Below are positions 1-5,315 of a stretch of DNA of 6,432 nucleotides, in pieces. Source of the stretch: Collinsella sp. (lineage in GTDB: Bacteria > Actinomycetota > Coriobacteriia > Coriobacteriales > Coriobacteriaceae); contig WGSR01000088.1 in assembly GCA_014871545.1 (NCBI GenBank), positions 1 through 6,432 on the forward strand, read 5' to 3'. Numbering within the stretch: position 1 is the first letter of the stretch; every line of letters starts with the position of its first letter. The notes under the pieces were generated by a model, which worked only from the letters and a program-made list of their open reading frames with translations, did not search any database and had not been told where the DNA came from. The position numbers and the translations under genes are program-made.

Positions 1-92
1 CCCTGGATAAAGGGAATCACGAACCCGATCATAAACGCCAGGCACGTGGGCAGCATAAAGAGCGGCCACCAGCGCTTGAGTGCTTTGCCCAT
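1..92 (-). CDS. Sugar ABC transporter permease, MalF/UgpA type (N-terminus only, cut by window edge)
   Basis: Only the first 30 codons are present. The gene reads leftward and leaves the window at base 1. The start is an ATG at 92-90 with a good ribosome binding site (GAAAGGA on the minus strand, 106-100) seven bases upstream. The peptide begins MGKALKRWWPLFMLPTCLAF and continues into a hydrophobic stretch ending near IPFIQ. A short basic head followed at once by a first membrane helix of the form 'WPLFxLPxxxAFxIxFxIPF' is typical of the MalF/UgpA class of binding-protein-dependent sugar permeases (known family pattern). It follows the substrate-binding lipoprotein gene by 87 bases on the same strand, so the two very likely form one operon, with a second MalG-like permease expected beyond the window. 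The substrate cannot be told from this fragment. Confidence 0.82.
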   Translation of the reverse strand, partial: MGKALKRWWPLFMLPTCLAFMIGFVIPFIQ

Positions 93-112
93 AGAAGGGT
101 CCTTTCAATATG

Positions 113-148
113 CAGGGGGCGGGCAAACCTACGTCTGCCCGCCCCCTG
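113..148 (-). promoter_or_regulatory. Perfect 13-bp intergenic stem-loop between receptor and permease genes
   Basis: CAGGGGGCGGGCA (113-125) and its exact complement (136-148) enclose a 10-base loop. In the minus-strand mRNA the hairpin lies between the receptor stop codon (182-180) and the permease ribosome binding site (106-100). No U-run follows it, so it is not a classic rho-independent terminator. Very stable hairpins between a binding-protein gene and its permease gene (for example malE-malF in E. coli) are known to protect the upstream mRNA end and let the receptor be made in excess. That role here is inferred from position and structure. Confidence 0.7.
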
Positions 149-179
149 TCGCTAATCAGATAGCTTGGGCAGCAACTGC

Positions 180-1496
180 TTACTCGGAAGCAGCCTTCTC
201 GGTCTTCCAGCCATCGACGAAGGCGTTCTTGACGCCGTCCCACTTGGTGTTGTCGGCAGCATAAGCGATGAGAGCCTGCTTGAGGTTCTTCTTCCACTCC
301 TCGGAGGGGATGTAAACGAAGTCCCAAGCGACGGTCTTCTTGCCGTCCTTGGCCATAGCAACGGCCTGCTGCGAGAAGACGTTGGTGGTCTCCTTGGCGC
401 TCTTGAACGGGGCGGTCAGACCCATCTTGTCAGCGATGATGCTGGTGGCGGTGTCAGAAGTGACGCACCAATACATGAAGTCCTCGGTGGCCTTCTGAGC
501 ATCCTCGGAAGCCTGGGAGCTGACGCACCAGTAGTTCTCGCCGCCGGAGCACAGGCCCTGGTTCTCCTCGCCGTCGACGCCGATGTAGATCGGCAGCATG
601 CCGAGCTGGTCGTCGGTCATACCGGCCTTGGTGAGGTCGGCGTAGGCCCAAGAGCCGTTCTGGTAGAAGACGGCCTTGCCGGTTGCGAACTCGTTGGTGG
701 CGTCGTCACCGGTCTTGGAGGCGAGCTGCGAAGGATCGCAGGTGGAGTCGGTGATGTACAGGTCGAAGATCTGCTTAAAGTTGTCGAGATACTCGCCCTT
801 GATCTCGTCGTCCTCCTGGTTGTGCTCCTTCTCGAACTCGTAGTAGAGCGGGAGGTTGGCGAGGTGGGTGGTGTAGCGCCAGCTGGAGGAGTCATCCATG
901 CCGGCGGAAGTGAAGGCACCGTCAACGCCGAGCTCGTCCTTGCGGGCCTGGATGTCATCGGCGCAAGCCTTCAGCTTGTCGAAGGAGTTGATGTCCTCGG
1001 CCTTGTAGCCAGCCTTCTCGAGGAGCTCCTTGTTGTAGATGATGCCGTAGCTCTCCTGGACCCAGTCGATACCCAGATCCTTGCCGTCGGACTGCAGAGC
1101 CAGGGAGTCGTCGATGAGCTCGCCGCGGAGCTTGGTGTCGGACAGATCGGCGCAGTAATCCTTCCAGTTCTTAAGACCGGTGGGGCCGTTGACCTGGAAC
1201 AGCGTCGGAGCGGAGCTCTTGGACATCTCGGACTTGAGCTTCTCCTCGTAGGTGTTGGAGGCGGCGGTCACGATCTTGACCTCGACGCCCTTCTCCTCCT
1301 TGTACGCCTTGGCGATCTCCTTCCACTCCTTGTCGACCTCGGGCTTGAACTGGAGGAAGTAGACCTCGGCAGCGTCACCAGAAGCAGAGGAGCCAGAGCC
1401 GGCAGAACCACCGCAGCCCACGAGGCCCAGACCAAGAACCGCAGCCGCGGAACCAGCAAAGCCCAGGAACTGCCTTCTGCTCATTTCGTTCTTCAT
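180..1496 (-). CDS. Sugar ABC transporter substrate-binding lipoprotein (family 1, UgpB/MalE-like, Tat signal)
   Basis: A 438-residue extracellular sugar receptor for an ABC importer. The head reads MKNEMSRRQFLGFAGSAAAV and carries a twin-arginine motif (SRRQFL, residues 6-11). A hydrophobic stretch and a lipobox LVGC follow, with the lipid-anchored Cys at 28, then a Gly/Ser-rich tether to about residue 43. The mature part has hallmarks of family-1 binding proteins: GIIYNK (151-156) and FATGKAVFYQNGSW (270-283). Length is normal for the family. The ATG at 1496 was chosen because AAAGGGTGG lies six bases upstream; a GTG six codons earlier (1514) would overlap that site. It is first in its operon, followed by a MalF-type permease. 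Six cysteines in the mature part are more than usual for this family. Substrate is unknown; the neighbouring alpha-glucoside PTS and TreR-like regulator hint at an alpha-glucoside or malto-oligosaccharide, which is only inference. Confidence 0.92.
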   Translation of the reverse strand: MKNEMSRRQFLGFAGSAAAVLGLGLVGCGGSAGSGSSASGDAAEVYFLQFKPEVDKEWKEIAKAYKEEKGVEVKIVTAASNTYEEKLKSEMSKSSAPTLFQVNGPTGLKNWKDYCADLSDTKLRGELIDDSLALQSDGKDLGIDWVQESYGIIYNKELLEKAGYKAEDINSFDKLKACADDIQARKDELGVDGAFTSAGMDDSSSWRYTTHLANLPLYYEFEKEHNQEDDEIKGEYLDNFKQIFDLYITDSTCDPSQLASKTGDDATNEFATGKAVFYQNGSWAYADLTKAGMTDDQLGMLPIYIGVDGEENQGLCSGGENYWCVSSQASEDAQKATEDFMYWCVTSDTATSIIADKMGLTAPFKSAKETTNVFSQQAVAMAKDGKKTVAWDFVYIPSEEWKKNLKQALIAYAADNTKWDGVKNAFVDGWKTEKAASE

Positions 1497-1519
1497 TACA
1501 ATCCACCCTTTCACACCGT

Positions 1520-1570
1520 GGCGGCACCCTTTGACGCCGCCTTCGGAGATTGGCTCGGGGACTTTGCCCC
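1520..1570 (-). promoter_or_regulatory. Structured 5' leader of the receptor gene (two short hairpins)
   Basis: Two inverted repeats lie in the predicted untranslated leader. GGCGGC (1520-1525) pairs with GCCGCC (1536-1541) around a 10-base loop, and GGGG (1557-1560) pairs with CCCC (1567-1570) around six bases. On the minus strand the loop of the first contains AAAGGGT, the same bases as the core of the true ribosome binding site just downstream (about 1511-1503). No known riboswitch class was recognised. The stems are short, so a role in translation is only possible. Confidence 0.3.
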
Positions 1571-1584
1571 TCTTGCTGATTTGT

Positions 1585-1613
1585 ACAATACGCTATTTGG
1601 ATAGTTGTTTGAA
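1585..1613 (-). promoter_or_regulatory. Predicted sigma-70-type promoter of the ABC operon
   Basis: On the minus strand TTCAAA (1613-1608) and TATTGT (1590-1585) are separated by exactly 17 bases. Each matches four of six consensus bases. Transcription would start near 1578, giving a leader of about 80 bases before the receptor ATG. The -35 box lies inside the dyad TTGTTTGAACAA (1605-1616), as expected for a repressor-controlled promoter. The boxes are imperfect, so the exact placement is tentative. Confidence 0.4.
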
Positions 1614-1616
1614 CAA
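1605..1616. promoter_or_regulatory. Putative GntR/TreR-type operator, ABC promoter-proximal
   Basis: TTGTTTGAACAA is an imperfect 12-base palindrome with five of six base pairs symmetric. It contains TTGTTTGAAC, a copy of the TTGT(T/A)T(A/G)AAC motif that recurs upstream of the ABC operon and in the regulator/PTS divergent region. It overlaps the proposed -35 box. The B. subtilis TreR operator, as I recall it, is TTGTATATACAA, a close relative. Confidence 0.5.
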
Positions 1617-1679
1617 GTATTACTAGAGCGGTAGAAAAACTTCGGTGAACGGTAATTTCGACTTGATACTTGACAAGTT

Positions 1680-1691
1680 TTGTATAAACAA
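1680..1691. promoter_or_regulatory. Putative GntR/TreR-type operator, ABC promoter-distal
   Basis: TTGTATAAACAA differs by one base from TTGTATATACAA, the TreR operator form I recall. Its centre is 75 bases from that of the 1605-1616 site, close to seven helical turns, so the two sites face the same side of the DNA. Next to it, at 1668-1678, ACTTGACAAGT is a separate perfect dyad around a central base, with an extra ACTTG half at 1661-1665. Confidence 0.5.
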
Positions 1692-1710
1692 TTATTTATT
1701 ATCGAATGCA

Positions 1711-1763
1711 GAGAAAACGCCCGGTCAAGCCGATGCATTGTCGGTTTGACCGGGCGTTTTCGC
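1711..1763 (-). terminator. Rho-independent terminator of the GntR regulator gene
   Basis: A 23-base arm at 1711-1733 pairs with 1741-1763 around a seven-base loop, with only two non-Watson-Crick positions. The core is ACGCCCGGTCAA / TTGACCGGGCGT, flanked by an A-run on one side and a T-run on the other. On the minus strand the GC-rich stem ends in GCGTTTTCTC, the usual stem plus U-run form, about 40 bases past the regulator stop codon. The A/T flanks let it work in both directions, but no plus-strand gene ends here. Confidence 0.85.
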
Positions 1764-1802
1764 TTTGAGGGCATGAGTCTCGTCAGGCTGCGAGCTAGCC
1801 GG

Positions 1803-2522
1803 CTATCGCTTGGAGTTGACGCGGTAGTGGAAGATCTCGGGATGCGTGCGGGCATGCGTGACCTCGAACAAGATGCCGTCCGAGGTGTACGACTGGCTCT
1901 CCATGACGGCGACACAGTTGTATTTGCCAAGGTCCAAGTAGCTGCAGTCCTCATCGTTGGCGAGCTCGACACTCACCGTACGGCGGCTCGCCATCACTTT
2001 GATGCCGCGCTTGTGCTCCAGATAGTCGTAGATGGACTTCTCGGCGACCTCGGGCGTCAGGCCCTTGGCGATCGACTCCAAAAAGTAGCCGTGGTCCACC
2101 TGGCGAGCACTGCCGTTGAGGCTTCGGACACGCACTACACGAATCAGCTCCTCGCCCACCTTAAAGCCCAGGCGACGAGAAAGTTGCTCCGTGCAAATCA
2201 AATGTTCAAAAGACTTGACCTCGGTCGATGCGACGGCATTGTTGCGTTTTGCGAACTCGCCAAACGACTCAACCTCTTCGAGTGCGCCCAACATGTCGGT
2301 TTCGCCCTTAAGCCAAATAACGCGCACGCCCTTGCCGTGTATGGGCTGCACAAACATCCCGTCGGCCAGCATACCCAAGGCGCGACGGACAGTATTGCGA
2401 GTACATCCGAACTCCGCGGTCAACTCAGCTTCGGTTGGCAGCATCTCCTGAAACGCATAGGTCCCATTAATGATGCGCGAGCGTATTTCTCGGTAGATTC
2501 CTTCGTATATCGCTTTTGGCAT
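1803..2522 (-). CDS. GntR family transcriptional regulator, HutC subfamily with UTRA domain (TreR-like)
   Basis: A 239-residue cytoplasmic DNA-binding regulator. Residues 5-70 form the GntR winged helix-turn-helix, with LPTEAELTAEFGCTRNTVRR at 28-47 and the wing HGKGVRV at 62-68. Residues about 95-235 form the UTRA ligand-binding domain. The stretch VDHGYFLESIAKGLTPEVAEKSIYDYLE (142-169) resembles the matching part of B. subtilis TreR as I remember it, and length is the same as TreR (about 238). TreR is a repressor released by trehalose 6-phosphate, so a disaccharide phosphate from the adjacent PTS is a plausible effector (inference). The ATG at 2522 has the ribosome binding site AGAGGTG close upstream. 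The gene is divergent from the PTS fusion and followed by its own terminator, then the ABC operon. No substrate-specific symbol is justified. Confidence 0.9.
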   Translation of the reverse strand: MPKAIYEGIYREIRSRIINGTYAFQEMLPTEAELTAEFGCTRNTVRRALGMLADGMFVQPIHGKGVRVIWLKGETDMLGALEEVESFGEFAKRNNAVASTEVKSFEHLICTEQLSRRLGFKVGEELIRVVRVRSLNGSARQVDHGYFLESIAKGLTPEVAEKSIYDYLEHKRGIKVMASRRTVSVELANDEDCSYLDLGKYNCVAVMESQSYTSDGILFEVTHARTHPEIFHYRVNSKR

Positions 2523-2557
2523 TGTTTCACCTCTACATTATTCATTTCCGGCTAGGC

Positions 2558-2586
2558 ACGATAGCATTTCTTAAAGTTGTTTAAAC
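2558..2586 (-). promoter_or_regulatory. Predicted promoter of the GntR regulator gene
   Basis: On the minus strand an extended -10 element, TGCTATCGT (2566-2558), lies 17 bases from a weak -35 GTTTAA (2586-2581). The start site would be near 2551, about 28 bases before the ATG. The -35 lies inside the putative operator at 2577-2588, which would fit autoregulation. The boxes are weak matches and the call is tentative. Confidence 0.3.
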
Positions 2587-2588
2587 CG
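2577..2588. promoter_or_regulatory. Putative GntR operator, regulator side of the divergent promoter region
   Basis: TTGTTTAAACCG starts with the 10-mer TTGTTTAAAC, which is repeated exactly at 2699-2708; its core GTTTAAAC is a perfect palindrome. It overlaps the proposed -35 box of the regulator gene. The related motif occurs twice upstream of the ABC operon. Confidence 0.5.
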
Positions 2589-2626
2589 AATATCGGTAAA
2601 GCGACAGGATTTAACCGTTGACGGTT
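2585..2626. promoter_or_regulatory. Two further dyads in the divergent promoter region
   Basis: ACCGA-ATA-TCGGT (2585-2597) and AACCGT-TG-ACGGTT (2613-2626) are inverted repeats with five- and six-base arms. They share an ACCG/CGGT core, and further TCGGTTT occurs at 2642-2648. Their sequence differs from the TTGT...AAC motif, so they may bind a second regulator. The first dyad partly overlaps the 2577-2588 site. Function is not known. Confidence 0.3.
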
Positions 2627-2685
2627 TCTGTCATGCCCAAATCGGTTTCGCTCAAAACTGCCGGTACGACAATCGTCTGGTCCTC

Positions 2686-2691
2686 TACAAT
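2686..2691 (+). promoter_or_regulatory. Candidate -10 element for the PTS-phosphatase gene
   Basis: TACAAT matches five of six bases of the -10 consensus on the plus strand and would start transcription near 2698, about 54 bases before the ATG at 2752. No convincing -35 box lies at the right distance, so it may need an activator or be misplaced. The second TTGTTTAAAC copy (2699-2708) would sit on the transcription start, a good place for repression. Confidence 0.3.
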
Positions 2692-2698
2692 GAATCCA

Positions 2699-2710
2699 TT
2701 GTTTAAACGT
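2699..2710. promoter_or_regulatory. Putative GntR operator, PTS side of the divergent promoter region
   Basis: TTGTTTAAACGT carries the same 10-mer as the site at 2577-2586, 122 bases away in the same orientation. It lies just downstream of the candidate -10 box of the PTS fusion gene and 41 bases before its start codon. Confidence 0.5.
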
Positions 2711-2751
2711 TTCCCCACGCGCAACGCGCCTCGATATTCGGAAGGCAGAAC

Positions 2752-5202
2752 ATGCTGCAAAAAATCCAACGCTTTGGCGGGGCAATGTTCGCGCCCGCCA
2801 TGCTGTTTTCTATATCAGGCCTCATGGTCGGCGTCTCCGCTCTCGCAACGACTGCGGACATCGTCGGCGATCTCGCCGTATACGGAACCCCTTGGTACGC
2901 TTTTTGGACCATCATCCAGCGCGGCTCGTGGACGGTCTTTAAACGCCTCCCGCTCCTTTTTGCCGTAGCGCTGCCCATCGGTCTTGCCCAAAAACAACCG
3001 GCTCGTTGCTGCCTCGAGGCGCTCGTCGCCTATTTTGCCTACTGCTTCTTTCTGAGCGAAATCATTAAGCTGAGTGGCGACAATCTTGGACTTAAGTACC
3101 CGTCGTCTTTGATCCCCGCTAGCGGTATCACCGTCATCGACGGCATCAAGACACTCGACACCGGCATTATCGGCCCGCTTGTGGTCTCGGCAACCGTCGT
3201 CGCCATCCATGACCACTTCTACGATGCCAAGGTTCCCGATTGGCTCGGCACCTTCTCGGGATCCTCGCTGGTCTACCTCATCAGCTTCTTTGCCGTGCTC
3301 GCCCTTGCTATCGTCTCGGCCGCCATCGTGCCTTCCGTATACGCAGTGACCGAGACGCTGCGCCATGCACTTGTGGGCGTCGGCCCCTTCGGCGTGGGCG
3401 TCTTTGTCTTTTTAGAACGAGCACTCGAGCCCATGGGGCTGCACCACCTGCTCTACATGCCGATTTACTACGACAACCTGGTCATTAACGACGGCATCTA
3501 CGCCACGTGGACCAATTTGCTCCCCATCCTCTCCCATAGCACGCGCCCCCTCAATGAGCTTGCGCCGTGGGCCGGTTTTACTGCCACCGGCTGGGTCAAG
3601 CTCTTTGGCCTTCCTGCCATCGCAGCTGCGTTCTACTCCACCGCAAAACCCGAGCGCCGCGCCGGCCTCAGGGTCATCCTTGTTCCCGCCATCATCGCCT
3701 CGGTGGTTTGCGGCGTTACCGAGCCACTCGAGTTTCTCTTTATGTTCACCCACCCCGGACTCTTTTTGCTCTACGCCGTCTTATCGTCTTGCCTTGCCAC
3801 AGCCATGAATCTCTTTGGCATCGTCGGCATCTTCTCGGGCGGCCTCATGGAGATGGCAGCCTTCAACTTTATTCCGCTCATGCGCACGCATGCCGGTGCC
3901 TATCTTTTGGCGCTCGGTATCGGCCTTGCCTTTAGCCTCATCTTTTTTGTTAGTTTTCGAGCACTCATCTTGGTCTATGACCTTAAGACTCCGGGCCGCG
4001 AGGATCATGTCGTCAATCGCGCGGCAATCGATTGTTTAACGGGAAGCGACTTTGCCAAAGAGCAATCTCCCAATGACGAGGTCAATAGTCGATCCGATCA
4101 AGATCACGTCCTCGCTGAGCGGGTAATTCAGCTTTTAGGTGGCGTTGGCAATATCGTGGGCGCAACCAACTGCGCCACGCGCCTGCGCGTCGAGGTCGCA
4201 GACCCTTCCATCGTTGCAGATAACACATCGTTTGTCGCGGTGGGCGCCAAGGGCCTCATCATTACGGGCAAGACCGCCCAGGTGATTATCGGCATCTCCG
4301 TTCCCCGCGTTAAAGAGCATTTTGACCAGATCATGGGCCTCGAGCCGGAATTTGTGCCCACCACCTCGGCCTCCCCTGCCGCCAGCGCAGCCCATAAGCG
4401 CGGCGATATTTGCTTCTTCGATATCGACGGAACGCTCGCCTGGCAAGACCCCAGGCTCGCCCAAGACCTTCCCGAAGACGAGCGGGACCTCTCCCCCTAT
4501 CCCAACGAGGCGGTTTCGCAGGCAATCCGCGAGTTTGTCGCCAACGGCAACATGGCCTTCATCTGCACAGGGCGCACCCTCAGCTGCATCCACCCCAAAC
4601 TTCTTGAGCTGCCCTGGACCGGCATCGTCTGTCTTGCGGGCGGTTACGCCGAGATCAACGGACACGCAATTCGCGATCTGTCGATGACGCCCAGTATGCT
4701 GCAGCGTCTTGCCCCCTACCTTGAGCAATCGGGCGAGGTCATCCGCTTTGAGGGCCTCAACGGCGTCGTGCGCATGAGTGCCGATGCCCCCGATGCCCCC
4801 GGATACGCGCGCACCCTGGGCGACGCAGTCACGCAGCTGCAACATTACAGTGTCTACAAGATCTTGATGTCTACATCGCTCGCCAACCACATCGCTCAAG
4901 ATAAGGCACTTGAGTCGCTGCTGTGCTTTAACGAGCTCGAACTCGAGGTAACCGAAATCTCGCCCCGCGAATGCACGAAGCGCGGGGGCATCCAGTCTGT
5001 ACTCGACGCCCTCGATCCCCACCACGGAACCGTATACGGCATCGGCGACGCCAGCAATGACGTCTCGCTGATGAACGCCGTCGATGTCGGTATCGCCATG
5101 GGCAATGCGCCGGACTATCTCAAGGATAAGGCCGATTACGTGACCGACACCGTCGATCATGACGGTGTCGTTGCGGCGCTCGAGCATTTTAGGCTGATTT
5201 AG
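2752..5202 (+). CDS. Alpha-glucoside-type PTS EIICB permease fused to a Cof-type HAD phosphatase
   Basis: An 816-residue fusion in one uninterrupted frame. Residues 1-415 are a membrane EIIC domain of the glucose/alpha-glucoside family: the start MLQKIQRFGGAMFAPAMLFS, the GVTEP signature (321-325) with Glu324, and the closing KTPGRE resemble GlvC/AglA-type maltose permeases. A polar linker leads to EIIB (about 452-530), with the phosphorylated Cys474 in NCATRLRV. GlvC-like proteins normally end here, at about 530 residues. A Thr/Ser/Ala/Pro linker (536-547) then joins a full HAD-IIB phosphatase (552-816) with every catalytic motif: DIDGT (Asp557, Asp559), CTGR (Thr606), Lys743, and GDASND (Asp766, Asp770). 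The ATG at 2752 follows GGAAGG with six bases between. No EIIA is present, so it must be supplied in trans. Likely role: import a disaccharide as its 6-phosphate, then remove the phosphate inside the cell. Domains are firm; the exact sugar and the phosphatase substrate are inferred. Confidence 0.93.
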   Translation: MLQKIQRFGGAMFAPAMLFSISGLMVGVSALATTADIVGDLAVYGTPWYAFWTIIQRGSWTVFKRLPLLFAVALPIGLAQKQPARCCLEALVAYFAYCFFLSEIIKLSGDNLGLKYPSSLIPASGITVIDGIKTLDTGIIGPLVVSATVVAIHDHFYDAKVPDWLGTFSGSSLVYLISFFAVLALAIVSAAIVPSVYAVTETLRHALVGVGPFGVGVFVFLERALEPMGLHHLLYMPIYYDNLVINDGIYATWTNLLPILSHSTRPLNELAPWAGFTATGWVKLFGLPAIAAAFYSTAKPERRAGLRVILVPAIIASVVCGVTEPLEFLFMFTHPGLFLLYAVLSSCLATAMNLFGIVGIFSGGLMEMAAFNFIPLMRTHAGAYLLALGIGLAFSLIFFVSFRALILVYDLKTPGREDHVVNRAAIDCLTGSDFAKEQSPNDEVNSRSDQDHVLAERVIQLLGGVGNIVGATNCATRLRVEVADPSIVADNTSFVAVGAKGLIITGKTAQVIIGISVPRVKEHFDQIMGLEPEFVPTTSASPAASAAHKRGDICFFDIDGTLAWQDPRLAQDLPEDERDLSPYPNEAVSQAIREFVANGNMAFICTGRTLSCIHPKLLELPWTGIVCLAGGYAEINGHAIRDLSMTPSMLQRLAPYLEQSGEVIRFEGLNGVVRMSADAPDAPGYARTLGDAVTQLQHYSVYKILMSTSLANHIAQDKALESLLCFNELELEVTEISPRECTKRGGIQSVLDALDPHHGTVYGIGDASNDVSLMNAVDVGIAMGNAPDYLKDKADYVTDTVDHDGVVAALEHFRLI

Positions 5203-5271
5203 GCACGCTCCATCAAACGCACGCCCGTTGTCCTAAATCGCCAAAACTGCCGCGCCAAACGCCCTGATGTG

Positions 5272-5304
5272 GCAATATGTTGTCTGCATATTGCATCAAT
5301 GCAA
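5272..5304 (+). promoter_or_regulatory. Overlapping inverted repeats upstream of the polyprenyl synthase
   Basis: GCAATATG (5272-5279) pairs exactly with CATATTGC (5287-5294) around seven bases. Part of that second arm also pairs as TTGCAT (5291-5296) with ATGCAA (5299-5304) around two bases. The two hairpins cannot form together, which resembles a two-state leader; alternatively they are operator dyads. They lie in the 113-base gap between the PTS fusion stop and the chosen start at 5316. I saw no clear terminator in that gap. Confidence 0.35.
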
Positions 5305-5315
5305 CCTCAGAAAGA

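Noticed and set aside
165..1604. Long plus-strand open frame (479 codons) opposite the receptor gene
   Set aside because: It is antisense to a well-supported receptor gene, is rich in Leu/Val/Gly as expected from reversed GC-rich codons, and shows no domain or ribosome binding site.
2618..2968. Plus-strand open frame (116 codons) overlapping the start of the PTS gene
   Set aside because: It runs out of frame through the EIIC coding region and shows no domain or ribosome binding site.
4032..4040. TTGTTTAAC inside the linker of the PTS fusion, close to the operator motif
   Set aside because: One base shorter than the motif and inside coding sequence; taken as chance similarity, though it could be a weak auxiliary site.
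4135..5187. Minus-strand open frame (350 codons) opposite the EIIB-HAD part
   Set aside because: Antisense shadow of a region with clear EIIB and HAD catalytic motifs; no recognisable protein features of its own.
4333..5202. Separate internal start giving a free HAD protein from the ATG at 4333
   Set aside because: Only a weak purine stretch precedes it, and the frame runs straight through EIIB into HAD. A second, shorter product cannot be excluded but is not supported.
5203..5271. Terminator after the PTS fusion gene
   Set aside because: No GC-rich hairpin with a T-run was found here; only weak partial complementarity.
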